This document shows, piece by piece, positions 25,416-35,120 of a stretch of DNA of 64,000 bases (position 1 is the first letter of the stretch; every line of letters begins with the position of its first letter). Position numbers and translations under genes: made by a program. This DNA is from Nitrospirota bacterium (GTDB lineage: Bacteria; Nitrospirota; Thermodesulfovibrionia; Thermodesulfovibrionales; UBA6898). A model generated the notes under the pieces. It was not told where the DNA came from, made no database searches, and saw only the letters and a list, made by a program, of their open reading frames with translations. The stretch spans positions 169,689-233,688 of the forward strand of contig JACRLQ010000008.1 in the NCBI GenBank assembly GCA_016215155.1, written 5' to 3'.

Positions 25416-26402
25416 CTATTTTGCTTTTTCCTTTTTTGAGGGTAAAACAAATCTGGTTTCCCACTGTTTAATCCGTTCGTCAACAATTTTTTTGATATTG
25501 CTATCGGGCAATGAAAGTGTATTCCTTCTTAAGATGTCAGTACAAAAATCTTCGAGTTCAGCAAAACTAGCTCCCTCTAATCTTTTTGCAAGAACATTAA
25601 GGGAATGCCCAAGTTGGTTTTTCAAGCGCTTCTCAAACCTAATTAACCACTCTTCAACCTGAGATATACTCGGTTTGGGCAATAACATTTTCAGTTGAAA
25701 TCTCCTCCATACGGCCCGGTCCAAAAGTTCAGGATGGTTACTTGCAGTTACTACCACTACATAGCTTGGCAATGTGTCAATTTGCATAAGAAGCGAGCTC
25801 ACCACCCGTTTGATTTCGCCAGTTTCATGAACGTCACCTCTCTCTTTCCCTATTGCATCAAATTCATCAAAAAAGAGGACACAATTACGTGTTCGGGCGT
25901 ATTCGAACAATTTTTTAAGTCGGGTAGCGGTTTCGCCTAAGTAACTTCCTATTATTCCTTCATATCTTACGACAAAGAATGGAACCATTAATTCTTGTGC
26001 AATAGCTTCAGCAAGAGATGTTTTCCCATTACCAGGCGGCCCAGCCAATAATATGCGATTTCTGGGTTCAAGATTATATGAATGTAATAATTCTCTCCTT
26101 TGGTGTTCCTCTATTAACTCTTTGCATTCAGTCAGAACCATACCGGGCAGTATCAAATCCTGCAAAGAAATCTTAGGTTGAATATCAAACAGGAGATTCT
26201 GAACTTTTTCATCTATGCCATTTGTGGTTAGCTGGTAAGATGATCCGTTTGACTTTATATTTCCAATCAAACGGTCTGCCAAAACATGATGTTGCTTGGC
26301 TCGTTCTTCGGCTGCCAGAGCTTCGACTGTTTTCTTAAATAAGGCGTGATCGCCGCTGCTTCCTGCTTTAACCAAATTTATCAATAAGTCTGCCCGTGCC
26401 AT
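25416..26402 (-). CDS. AAA+ ATPase, IetA-like
   Basis: A 328-residue ATPase from ATG 26402 (MARADLLINLVKAGSSGD), which matches how I recall relatives starting; a TTG at 26441 would add 13 residues. An N-terminal helical part precedes the AAA+ core: Walker A LLAGPPGNGKTSLAEAIA, Walker B NCVLFFDEFDAIGKE, sensor-1 VVVVTASNHPELLD and arginine-finger AVWRRFQLK. The C-terminal helical lid follows. In IetAS-type pairs the ATPase is thought to restrain or deliver substrates to the protease. There is no gap to the protease gene, so translation is probably coupled. Confidence 0.85.
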   Translation of the reverse strand: MARADLLINLVKAGSSGDHALFKKTVEALAAEERAKQHHVLADRLIGNIKSNGSSYQLTTNGIDEKVQNLLFDIQPKISLQDLILPGMVLTECKELIEEHQRRELLHSYNLEPRNRILLAGPPGNGKTSLAEAIAQELMVPFFVVRYEGIIGSYLGETATRLKKLFEYARTRNCVLFFDEFDAIGKERGDVHETGEIKRVVSSLLMQIDTLPSYVVVVTASNHPELLDRAVWRRFQLKMLLPKPSISQVEEWLIRFEKRLKNQLGHSLNVLAKRLEGASFAELEDFCTDILRRNTLSLPDSNIKKIVDERIKQWETRFVLPSKKEKAK

Positions 26403-27248
26403 TATGTTGATATCATAAGAAAGAAATAGACACAAATGCAATAACCATTCGCCAGGCTATCCTCGTTTCCTATATAGTCAATAAAACTGTCACAAAGTGA
26501 AGGAAAATCACCACCGGAAGGTTCAGTTTCGCCTGTTGAAAGAGGTTCTGGGGAAAGTGAAATGAAAACAATAGGTGCTGTGAAGTCGCGGGTAGTGGGC
26601 TAGTTTGAAATGGAAGTAATATTTTTAACAGCAGATTGAATTAAGAATTGCGTCGGCTTGCACACGCTGGGCACCAACAGTTGGTATCAGTAAACTGTTT
26701 ATGAACTAACCCATTGAAGTTCCTTAAGATTGGTCACACCCCATCTTGTTCCACGTCTTCGGAAATCACTGGATAAGGCCTGTAATGTTTTTTCATGGCA
26801 TTTAAATAGAGTCTGTGTATAAAATAAGAAGTCGTCATCCTTGGCCTGCCCCTGGGATCCGGAACATCCTGAAAACAATGGATTCCCGCCTTCGCGGGAA
26901 TGATGGAAAAAAACAATAATGGCAGTTTATACACAGCCACTAAATAAAAAATGCAGCCGGGTGAATATTTCTATTCATCGAACCGCCGTGGCAGCTCTCC
27001 CAACCGCAGTTATAATTTATCGTAAATGCGAGACAAAATCAAGGGGAAAGGTGTCATAAATAGATTTAATAGGTCTTTACTTGTCTAATAAAGAAATAAT
27101 ATTTTCAAGCACCCACAAATGATCTGTAGCCCCTGCTTCAATACAGGGCGTAAATCTTAACATCTGATGAATAGGGCCAGTTGTTCAAAACCTTGGATTC
27201 AGCCCCTTCAAATTGACTCGAATCTTCTATATTGGTTAATATTTCGGT
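26403..27248. other. long non-coding stretch between defence block and dnaE
   Basis: About 845 bases with no convincing gene. Composition is AT-rich. It holds the MITE-like element at 26813-26936; the remainder shows no long frame, tRNA or terminator that I can recognise. It may be the decayed right edge of the accessory block. The dnaE promoter should lie near its end, but no clear -35/-10 pair or Shine-Dalgarno is visible. Confidence 0.5.
26813..26936. repeat. MITE-like element with 11-bp terminal inverted repeats
   Basis: CTGTGTATAAA (26813-26823) is matched exactly, inverted, by TTTATACACAG (26926-26936). The 124-bp interior contains the palindrome ATTCCCGCCTTCGCGGGAAT (26882-26901). It encodes nothing; a minus-strand frame across it contains the repeat-derived string IIPAKAGIH. 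Short length, terminal repeats and an internal hairpin suggest a non-autonomous mobile element; no target-site duplication is clear. Confidence 0.6.
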
Positions 27249-30200
27249 ATGCATTTACACTCGGATTACGTCTCCCTCCACCTCCATACAGAATACAGTC
27301 TCTTAGACGGGGCGATCAGGATAAAAGAGCTCGTCGGGCGGGCGAAGGAGTTCAGGATGCCGGCCCTCGCGATGACCGACCACGGCAACCTGTTCGGAGC
27401 CGTAGAATTTTATAAGCAGGTAACCAAGGCCGGGATAAAGCCGATAATCGGCTGCGAGGTCTATGTGGCGCCGGGAAGCAGGCTCGACCGGGGCGGCAGC
27501 GAAAACGACGAACAGCACTCCTTTCATCTGATTCTCCTTGCAAGGGACAACGCCGGGTACCGGAACCTCGTCACCCTGGTCACGAAGGCGTATCTTGAGG
27601 GTTTTTATTATAAGCCCCGGATAGACATGGCCCTGCTTGAACAGTATAGCGGCGGCCTGATCGGCCTTTCGGCCTGTCTGAAGGGCGAGATCCCTTATTG
27701 TCTTCGGAAAGGTCTTATCGACAGGGCGCGGGAGAGGGCCCTCCAGTTTAAACATATCCTCGGGCCTGAAAACTTCTATTTCGAGATACAGGAAAACGGC
27801 CTCCCGGAACAAAAAGAGGTAAATAAAAAAATTATCGAGCTGGCAGGCGAGCTCCACATAGGGCTTGTCGCGACGAATGACTGTCACTACCTGAAAAAAG
27901 AGGACGCCAAGGCCCATGACGTGCTCCTTTGCATACAGACGGCGAAGACCCTTAAGGACGCGAACCGGATGAAACTCAGTTCTGACGAGTTTTATTTCAA
28001 GTCTCCTGAGGAGATGAAAGAGGCCTTCAGGGAGGTACCCGAGGCGATCTCAAATACAATAGCAATAGCAGAGAGATGCAACGTGGAATTCAAACTGGGG
28101 GAGAGCCTTCTGCCGCGGTTTAAAGTAGAAAGCGGGGAGACCCCGGATGAGTTTCTTCATAATCTGGCTGTTTCCGGTCTTAAGGAGAGGTTCAAGGGAA
28201 AGGAAGTCCCCCAGGTCTATAGCGACAGGCTCGATCATGAACTTTCCGTCATCAGCAAAATGGGGTATGCCTCGTACTTCCTCATCGTCTGGGACTTTAT
28301 AAGCTATGCCAGGAAGAAGGACATACCTGTGGGGCCGGGTCGAGGCTCTGCCGCGGGCAGCCTTGTCTCATACTCCGTAGGGATAACCGAGATAGACCCC
28401 CTCCAGTACAATTTGCTGTTTGAGAGGTTTCTGAATCCCGAAAGAATCAGCATGCCTGATATAGACGTGGACTTCTGCCAGGACAGGAGGGGCGAGGTCA
28501 TCCAGTATGTCTCTGAAAGATATGGAAGGGACCATGTCGCGCAGATTATAACCTTCGGCACGATGGCGGCCAAGGCGGCGATCAGGGACGTAGGCCGCGC
28601 CATGGATATTCCCTATGCCGAGGTGGACCGCATCGCGAAGCTTGTTCCGACTACGCTTAAAATAACGATAGAGCATGCCCTGAGGGACGAGCCCCAGCTC
28701 AGAGACCTCTACGACTCAGATCCACAGGTCAAGGAGCTGCTCGATATCGCGATGAGGCTTGAGGGCCTCAACAGGCACGCCTCGACGCATGCCGCCGGGA
28801 TCGTCATATCTCCCGTGCCGCTCACTGAATACACCCCGCTTTACAAGAGCCCCTCCGACGAAAGCATAGTCACGCAGTTTGACATGGGTTCCGTCGAGGG
28901 GATGGGGCTTCTGAAATTTGACTTCCTCGGGCTCAAGACCCTGACGGTAATACAAAAGACGCTTCAGTTGTTGAAGCTGGGCGGCAGGGAGATAACGCTG
29001 AATGACATTCCGCTCGACGATAAAGAGACGTACGACCTCCTCAGCTCGGGGCATACCACGGGGGTCTTCCAGCTCGAAAGCGCGGGCATGAGGGACATCC
29101 TGGTCAAGATGACACCCAACCGGTTTGAGGACCTTATAGCCCTCGTGGCCCTGTACAGGCCCGGTCCGATAGGCAGCGGGATGATAGACGATTTCATAAA
29201 AAGGAAAAAGGGGAAGGTGGCGGTCAAATATGACCTGCCCCAGCTGAAGGAAATCCTTGATGAGACGTACGGGGTCATCCTGTATCAGGAACAGGTCATG
29301 CGCATCGCCAACAAGCTCGCGAACTTTTCCCTTGGGCAGGCGGACATACTCAGAAAGGCGATGGGCAAGAAGAACGCCGAGGTCATGTCGAAGCAGAAGG
29401 AGCACTTCGTGGGCGGCGCCGTAAAAAACGGGATATCGGAAAAGAAGGCCGAAAAGATTTTTGATCTGATCGCCATGTTCGCGGAGTACGGGTTCAATAA
29501 ATCACATTCGGCGGCCTATGCCTACGTCTCCTTCCAGACCGCCTATCTGAAGACGCATTACCCGGTCGAGTTCATGGCGGCGACCTTAAGCGCCGACATG
29601 AACGATACCGACAAGATCGTGAAGTCGATAAACGAATGCCGCAAGATGAAGATAGGGATACTCCCGCCGGACATAAATATGTCCGACAAGGAATTTAAGG
29701 TCGTGGACAATGTCATCAGGTTCGGGCTGGCGGCCGTCAAGGGTGTCGGCGAGGCCGCGATCGAATCGATCATAGAGGTCAGAAATGAGGGCGGTCCCTT
29801 TAAATCAATATCCGACTTTGTCTCCAGGGTGGACACCCGCAAGGTCAACAAAAAGGTCCTCGAAGGGCTTGTGAAGGCGGGCGCCTTTGATTCCTTCGGA
29901 ATAACCAGGGCCTCGGCGATCAACACCGTCACGGATATACTAAACGGCGGCGAAAGGCTCAAGAACTCGGGGCAACAGAGCATCTTCGGCGATGAAATAC
30001 CCGAACCGGCAACGGCCGCGTTCGATGAGTGGGACGAGATGGAACTCCTCCGGAACGAGAAAGAGGCGCTCGGGTTTTATATCACGGGCCATCCCCTGAC
30101 GAAATACAGCAGGGTCCTCGAAAAAATGAGGGCAAAAAGGACTGTAGACCTTGAGGCGTCGCCTGACAAAGAGGAGGTCGTTATCGGAGGGGTCCTGAGG

Positions 30201-30662
30201 ACGATTAAGAAAAAGAATGTGAAATCGACCGGTGACCTTATGGCCTATATCACGCTCGAGGACGACGAAGGCAGCATCGAGGTGATCGTCTTTTCAGAGT
30301 TATACAAGAGTGTAAATATGCTTTTGAAAAAAGACGCGATAGTCCTGGTCAAAGGGAGCATAGACAGGGACGAAAAGGGCGCGCGCCTGAGGGCACGGGA
30401 GATCGCAACGCTCGAACAAAACGGGATTGACGGATATAAACGGATGGAGATATCCTTCGGCGCGCCGGGCTCTTCGGGAGAGAGGCTGAGGGAGATCAGG
30501 TCGCTTGTGGGCCAATACCCCGGCAGCTGCAAGCTTTATCTGAGGATAAGACTTAACGGCGCCCAGACGGTTATCGCAACGGACGTCGGCCTTAAACCCG
30601 ACAGGACGCTGATCACCTCAATAGAAAACCTGGTCGGACGCGGATCGGTGACGTTTACATGA
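27249..30662 (+). CDS. dnaE: DNA polymerase III subunit alpha
   Basis: Replicative polymerase catalytic subunit, 1137 residues, close to the DnaE1 norm. The PHP domain starts at once ([32 protein letters not shown]). The palm carries catalytic D404/D406 in PDIDVDF, with [14 protein letters not shown] before it. [29 protein letters not shown] and the helix-hairpin-helix region follow. The end has an OB-fold ([32 protein letters not shown]) and a C-terminal tau-binding type region. The ATG overlaps no gene and lacks a good Shine-Dalgarno. Its stop overlaps accA by 4 bases. Confidence 0.97.
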   Translation: MHLHSDYVSLHLHTEYSLLDGAIRIKELVGRAKEFRMPALAMTDHGNLFGAVEFYKQVTKAGIKPIIGCEVYVAPGSRLDRGGSENDEQHSFHLILLARDNAGYRNLVTLVTKAYLEGFYYKPRIDMALLEQYSGGLIGLSACLKGEIPYCLRKGLIDRARERALQFKHILGPENFYFEIQENGLPEQKEVNKKIIELAGELHIGLVATNDCHYLKKEDAKAHDVLLCIQTAKTLKDANRMKLSSDEFYFKSPEEMKEAFREVPEAISNTIAIAERCNVEFKLGESLLPRFKVESGETPDEFLHNLAVSGLKERFKGKEVPQVYSDRLDHELSVISKMGYASYFLIVWDFISYARKKDIPVGPGRGSAAGSLVSYSVGITEIDPLQYNLLFERFLNPERISMPDIDVDFCQDRRGEVIQYVSERYGRDHVAQIITFGTMAAKAAIRDVGRAMDIPYAEVDRIAKLVPTTLKITIEHALRDEPQLRDLYDSDPQVKELLDIAMRLEGLNRHASTHAAGIVISPVPLTEYTPLYKSPSDESIVTQFDMGSVEGMGLLKFDFLGLKTLTVIQKTLQLLKLGGREITLNDIPLDDKETYDLLSSGHTTGVFQLESAGMRDILVKMTPNRFEDLIALVALYRPGPIGSGMIDDFIKRKKGKVAVKYDLPQLKEILDETYGVILYQEQVMRIANKLANFSLGQADILRKAMGKKNAEVMSKQKEHFVGGAVKNGISEKKAEKIFDLIAMFAEYGFNKSHSAAYAYVSFQTAYLKTHYPVEFMAATLSADMNDTDKIVKSINECRKMKIGILPPDINMSDKEFKVVDNVIRFGLAAVKGVGEAAIESIIEVRNEGGPFKSISDFVSRVDTRKVNKKVLEGLVKAGAFDSFGITRASAINTVTDILNGGERLKNSGQQSIFGDEIPEPATAAFDEWDEMELLRNEKEALGFYITGHPLTKYSRVLEKMRAKRTVDLEASPDKEEVVIGGVLRTIKKKNVKSTGDLMAYITLEDDEGSIEVIVFSELYKSVNMLLKKDAIVLVKGSIDRDEKGARLRAREIATLEQNGIDGYKRMEISFGAPGSSGERLREIRSLVGQYPGSCKLYLRIRLNGAQTVIATDVGLKPDRTLITSIENLVGRGSVTFT

Positions 30663-31642
30663 TAAAATATTATCTCGATTTTGAAAAGCCCATAGAAGAC
30701 CTTGAACTGAAGATCGAGGAGATGAGGCGTATCTCGGACGGCAAAGACGTCAACCTTTCGGGCGAGGTCAGGAAACTGGAAAAGAAGGTCAGGGACCTCT
30801 GCACGGAGATATACTCGAACCTTACCCCCTGGCAGAAGACCATGCTCGCACGCCACCCTGACAGACCATACACGCTTGATTATATCTCCGTTATGGTAGA
30901 GGACTTCATGGAGCTCTTCGGGGACCGGCGTTATGCCGACGATAAGTCGATAGTGGGCGGAATAGGGAGGATCGGCGGCGAAAGCGTCGTGGTCATCGGG
31001 CACCAGAAAGGCCGCGGCACAAAGGAAAGAATAATGCGGAATTTCGGACAGCCCCATCCTGAAGGGTACAGGAAGGCCCTGAGGCTCATGAAACTCGCGG
31101 AGAAATGTAAAAAGCCCGTTATCACCTTTGTCGATACCCCCGGGGCCTACCCTGGTCTGGGCGCGGAGGAGAGGGGTCAGGCGGAGGCGATAGCCACCAA
31201 CCTCCAGGAGATGTCCGCCCTGCGGACACCCATTGTTTCCATCGTAATTGGTGAGGGCGGAAGCGGCGGCGCTCTGGCCCTCAGTGTGTCGGACAGGCTT
31301 TTTATGCTGGAGCATTCGGTCTATTCCGTGATATCACCCGAGGGCTGCGCGGCGATACTTTTCAGAAAAAACGGCGACATTTCACAGGACGAGTATTCGA
31401 AGGCGGCCGAAGCGCTGAAACTTACCGCCCAGGACCTTTTGAATTACAGGATAATAGATGATATTATACCTGAGCCCACGGGCGGGGCCCACCGTGACAT
31501 AAAGGAAACGGCCGATAAAATTACGGAGAGGATCATGAGCTCCCTTTCCGAGCTTAAGATAAAGACCCCCTCGAAGCTCGTCGAGGACAGGTTCAAGAGG
31601 CTGAAAAAGATAGGCAGTCTTGCCAAAACAAATACTGATTAA
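30659..31642 (+). CDS. accA: acetyl-CoA carboxylase carboxyltransferase subunit alpha
   Basis: Carboxyltransferase alpha subunit for malonyl-CoA formation, 327 residues. The N-terminus [20 protein letters not shown], the block [24 protein letters not shown], and [23 protein letters not shown] are diagnostic. [19 protein letters not shown] and [14 protein letters not shown] form the acyl-CoA site. The gene starts on the dnaE stop (ATGA), a common dnaE-accA arrangement. accD is not in the window. Confidence 0.97.
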   Translation: MIKYYLDFEKPIEDLELKIEEMRRISDGKDVNLSGEVRKLEKKVRDLCTEIYSNLTPWQKTMLARHPDRPYTLDYISVMVEDFMELFGDRRYADDKSIVGGIGRIGGESVVVIGHQKGRGTKERIMRNFGQPHPEGYRKALRLMKLAEKCKKPVITFVDTPGAYPGLGAEERGQAEAIATNLQEMSALRTPIVSIVIGEGGSGGALALSVSDRLFMLEHSVYSVISPEGCAAILFRKNGDISQDEYSKAAEALKLTAQDLLNYRIIDDIIPEPTGGAHRDIKETADKITERIMSSLSELKIKTPSKLVEDRFKRLKKIGSLAKTNTD

Positions 31643-31658
31643 TGAGAGCGGAGGTCCA

Positions 31659-32198
31659 ATGAAAAAAATTATTTTAGTCACCACTGTCCTGCTGGCTTTT
31701 TTTGCCTGTTCGAACAAGGAGGAAAAGCCGCAGTATCAGTTCCCCGCGGGAGGCGGTCCGATTCAGGCCGGGCCTGTTCAGGGGGGCGACGACATAAAAA
31801 TGCTTAAGGAGCTTCTGGCAAAAGACCCGAAGAACCTCAACGCCTGGATAACCCTTGGGAACAAGACGATGGACAGCGGCAGATATAACGAAGCGGTCGA
31901 GGCATACGGCAAGGCCCTTGAGATCGACCCCAAGAACGTGGATGTAAGGGTTGATTTCGGCACCTGTAACCGAAGCATCGGCAGACCGGATATCGCCGCG
32001 AAAGAATACAGAAAGGCCATTGAGATGAACCCCAATCACCTCAACGCGCATAAGAATCTGGCGGTGGTGCTGGCATATGACCTCAAGGACAGTGCCGGGG
32101 CGATAAAGGAGTTCGAAAAGGCCCTCCAGATAGCTCCGGGCGCGCCCGATGCCCCGCAGATAAAAATGGAGATAGAACGACTTAAGTCCGGGAAATGA
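31659..32198 (+). CDS. TPR-repeat lipoprotein
   Basis: A 179-residue exported protein. ATG 31659 has GCGGAGGT about 5 bases upstream; an upstream in-frame start lies inside accA. The N-terminus KKIILVTTVLLAFFACSNKEE is a lipoprotein signal with C18-19 as lipidation site (lipobox AFFAC, slightly degenerate). A Pro/Gly-rich linker (about 25-45) leads to three or four TPR units, including AWITLGNKTMDSGRYNEAVEAYGKALEIDP and AAKEYRKAIEMNPNHLNAHKNLAVVL. TPR lipoproteins usually scaffold envelope complexes; partner unknown. Confidence 0.85.
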   Translation: MKKIILVTTVLLAFFACSNKEEKPQYQFPAGGGPIQAGPVQGGDDIKMLKELLAKDPKNLNAWITLGNKTMDSGRYNEAVEAYGKALEIDPKNVDVRVDFGTCNRSIGRPDIAAKEYRKAIEMNPNHLNAHKNLAVVLAYDLKDSAGAIKEFEKALQIAPGAPDAPQIKMEIERLKSGK

Positions 32199-32208
32199 TC
32201 AGCCCCGG

Positions 32209-34011
32209 ATGATCGAGAAACTGGCTGATGTCCCTGAGCGGCCGGGTGTATATATCTTCAGGGACGCCGACGGCAGGGTCCTGTATGTAGGGAAGGCGAA
32301 GGGGCTTAAGAGCCGGGTAAGAAGCTATTTCCAGAAGTCATCAGCCCTTGACGACAGGAAACAGGCGATGATGAGGGTTGTAAAAGACCTCGAGTTCACC
32401 GTAACAGGGAATGAACTCGAGGCCTTTATTTTAGAGGCGACCCTTATAAAGCAGCTCAGACCCCGGTATAACATACTTCTTAGGGACGATAAAAGTTATC
32501 CCTACCTCAGGCTCTCGCTCAATGAAAAGTGGCCCCGCCTCGAGGTGGTCCGCCGGGTCAAAAGAGACGGCTCCAAATATTACGGTCCTTATGTGCCTGC
32601 CGGGGACATGTGGAACCTCCTTTCTTTCATAAGGAGCAGCTTCAGAATCCCGACCTGCAACTATTCGCTGGACAAGCGGATGCGGCCCTGCATCCAGCAT
32701 CAGATAAAAAGGTGCATGGCCCCCTGCGATGGAGGCGTGGACCACGATGAATATATGGAGATCGTGCGTCAGATCCGGTTTATCCTTGAGGGCAGGGACA
32801 AAAAACTCCTCGATAGTCTGGAGCGGAAGATGTCGGGTTATTCCGATGAGATGAGGTTCGAAGAGGCCGCTTTGATGAGGGACAGGATCAGGGCGATAAA
32901 AAGGGTGTTTGAGACCCAGAAGATGGTAGCCCCTGAACTGGGCGATGCCGATGTTATCGGCCTCTTCCGTGAGGGCGGAAGGGCGGCCTTCAAGATGTTC
33001 TTTATCAGAAACGGGATAATGACCGGGTACCGTCAGTTTGTCTTCAACAATCCGACCGGTGAGACGGACAAATACCTTATGAAGAACCTCATAGAGCAGT
33101 TTTATCAGAAAGAGATAATCCCTCCTCCTTTGATTATCTGTTCTGTAACGCCTGAAGACTCGCCCATACTCTCTCAATGGCTTTCGGACAAAAAAGACGG
33201 GGCCGTGAAGATCACGGTCCCCGTTCGCGGCATTAAGAGAAAGTTGATCGGGATGGCCATAGATAATGCCGGTGTCTTCCTTAAGACACAGAAGGGTCAG
33301 GTCGATGACAGGACTGTCGACGACGGGTTGACCCGACTTCTCGGCCTGAGGGCCGCACCGTCCGATATCGGGGCCTTTGACATCTCGAACATCTCCGGAG
33401 CTGAGCCGGTCGGATCATATGTGTACTGGGCTGACGGCGACTTCAGAAAAGACAACTACCGTCATATCAGGATGGATGCCGTGGCAGGCCCTGACGATTA
33501 CGCTATGATGAAGGAGATGGTAAAAAGGACATTCAGACAGTCCGAAGAGGGCAAAGAGGGCGCGGGCCGCGCCCTTTCCGTGCCTGACCTCCTGGTCATA
33601 GACGGAGGGAAGGGACAGCTTGAGGCCGCCTGCAGGGCGCTCAGTGAATCAGGGATACACACAGCGGTCATAAGCATCGCAAAAGACCCGGACAGGGCTT
33701 TCATTCCGGGGCGCGCGGACCCTGTGAATCTCGGTGAAGGGGATGCTGCATCTCTGCTTCTAAGGAGGATCAGGGATGAGGCCCACCGCTTCGCGATAGG
33801 TTATCATAAAAAGCGGAGGGCGAAAAGAACTTTCGAGTCTCCCCTTGAGGCGGTCCCCGGCATCGGCAGAAACAGAAGGCTCCAGCTGCTCAGGCATTTC
33901 AGGAGCCTGGACGCCATTCGGGGCGCCTCTATTGAGGAATTAGCGTCAGTTAAGGGCATCAATCATGCTCTTGCTGAGAAGATATCCGAACTGTTGAAAA
34001 AAAACAAATGA
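32209..34011 (+). CDS. uvrC: excinuclease ABC subunit C
   Basis: Nucleotide-excision repair nuclease, 600 residues. The GIY-YIG domain for 3' incision is GVYIFRDADGRVLYVGKAKGLKSRVRSYF. A Cys-rich loop (CNYSLDKRMRPCIQHQIKRCMAPC) fits a UvrC iron-sulfur-type Cys cluster. The UVR motif is at 205-240 (SDEMRFEEAALMRDRIRAI). The RNase H-like 5'-incision domain has AFDISNISGAEPVGSYVYWADG and LLVIDGGKGQLEAA. Helix-hairpin-helix repeats close it (AVPGIGRNRRLQLLRHF). It sits between the TPR lipoprotein and a PfkB kinase, overlapping the latter's upstream ATG. Confidence 0.97.
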   Translation: MIEKLADVPERPGVYIFRDADGRVLYVGKAKGLKSRVRSYFQKSSALDDRKQAMMRVVKDLEFTVTGNELEAFILEATLIKQLRPRYNILLRDDKSYPYLRLSLNEKWPRLEVVRRVKRDGSKYYGPYVPAGDMWNLLSFIRSSFRIPTCNYSLDKRMRPCIQHQIKRCMAPCDGGVDHDEYMEIVRQIRFILEGRDKKLLDSLERKMSGYSDEMRFEEAALMRDRIRAIKRVFETQKMVAPELGDADVIGLFREGGRAAFKMFFIRNGIMTGYRQFVFNNPTGETDKYLMKNLIEQFYQKEIIPPPLIICSVTPEDSPILSQWLSDKKDGAVKITVPVRGIKRKLIGMAIDNAGVFLKTQKGQVDDRTVDDGLTRLLGLRAAPSDIGAFDISNISGAEPVGSYVYWADGDFRKDNYRHIRMDAVAGPDDYAMMKEMVKRTFRQSEEGKEGAGRALSVPDLLVIDGGKGQLEAACRALSESGIHTAVISIAKDPDRAFIPGRADPVNLGEGDAASLLLRRIRDEAHRFAIGYHKKRRAKRTFESPLEAVPGIGRNRRLQLLRHFRSLDAIRGASIEELASVKGINHALAEKISELLKKNK

Positions 34012-34028
34012 AAGATGAAGGTGCGAAG

Positions 34029-34967
34029 ATGAAAAATATCTATATCTCGGGATCACTTGCCTATGACAGGATTATGGATTTCCCCGGCAGGTTCTCGGAC
34101 CATATACTCCCTGACAAGATCCACATTTTGAATGTCTGTTTTACCGTAAACGGGATGGTCGAAAAATACGGCGGCACGGCCGGCAATATCGCCTATTCGC
34201 TGGGGCTCCTGAAGGAGGACCCCTGTGTCATAGCGTCCATAGGAAAAGACTATGAAAGATATTTCGACTGGCTGAAGGAAAACGGCATATCGTTTGAGCA
34301 TATAAAGATCGTCCCCTCTGAATTTACGGCAGGGGCTTACATAACTACGGACCGGGCCGACAACCAGATCACAGGGTTTAACCCCGGGGCGATGAGGCAT
34401 GAAACCGACTACGGGTTCGAGGGCGCGGACCCTCAAAAGGCGGTGGTGCTTATCGCGCCGGGTAACCTCGCTGACATGATGAATTACGCCCGGAAGTCCA
34501 GGGAAAAGGGGCTCAGGTATATCTGTGATCCGGGCCAGTCACTTACGCTCTGGGACGGCGCGGGCCTGAGGGAATGGATAGCAGGCTCCTTTATTCTCAT
34601 CTCGAACGATTATGAGCTGGAGCTTATCATGAAGATGACCGGTCTGGATATCAAGGCCCTGTCGGGTATGACGGAACATCTCGTTACAACACTCGGGGAA
34701 AAGGGCTCGGTTATAAGAAGCAGGGGGGCTGAAACCTTCATTCCACCCGCAAAGGCGGGCGACGTGGTCGATCCTACCGGCGCCGGGGATGCCTATCGCG
34801 CGGGCCTTGTAAAGGGTCTGTCGCTTGGAATGGACATGGTTAATGCTGCAAAGATGGGGGCGGTTGCGGCGGTGTATGCGATAGAACACTACGGTACCCA
34901 GGAGCATCGTTATACGTATGAGGAGTTTATGGAGAGGTATAAGACAAATTTTGGGGCGTTCGCATAG
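34029..34967 (+). CDS. PfkB-family carbohydrate/nucleoside kinase
   Basis: Ribokinase-like sugar or nucleoside kinase, 312 residues from ATG 34029, where KNIYISGSLAYDRIMDFPG begins the fold and GAAGGTG lies just upstream. ATG 34008, overlapping the uvrC stop, would add seven residues. Signatures are GGTAGNIAYSLGLL near the N-terminus and DPTGAGDAYRAGLVKGL, with catalytic Asp in the GAGD anion hole. The sequence style (SLAYDRIM) resembles adenosine-kinase-like members. Substrate cannot be assigned. Confidence 0.87.
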   Translation: MKNIYISGSLAYDRIMDFPGRFSDHILPDKIHILNVCFTVNGMVEKYGGTAGNIAYSLGLLKEDPCVIASIGKDYERYFDWLKENGISFEHIKIVPSEFTAGAYITTDRADNQITGFNPGAMRHETDYGFEGADPQKAVVLIAPGNLADMMNYARKSREKGLRYICDPGQSLTLWDGAGLREWIAGSFILISNDYELELIMKMTGLDIKALSGMTEHLVTTLGEKGSVIRSRGAETFIPPAKAGDVVDPTGAGDAYRAGLVKGLSLGMDMVNAAKMGAVAAVYAIEHYGTQEHRYTYEEFMERYKTNFGAFA

Positions 34968-35120
34968 AATACGTACTTAAAATCTATTAATCTTTCTTAT
35001 TACCGTTATTAAAATAATTTTTATAGTTTGGACTATAAATTTTATAATTTTTATGGTTTAATATCTTTGCTATCTTTTTTACCTATTTTAATCTGAATTT
35101 ATTTAAGCAGGGGGAAAAAT

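Noticed and set aside
26734..26940. 68-residue frame containing SIIPAKAGIH on the minus strand
   Set aside because: The peptide is a translation of the inverted-repeat element at 26813-26936, a common artefact of such repeats.
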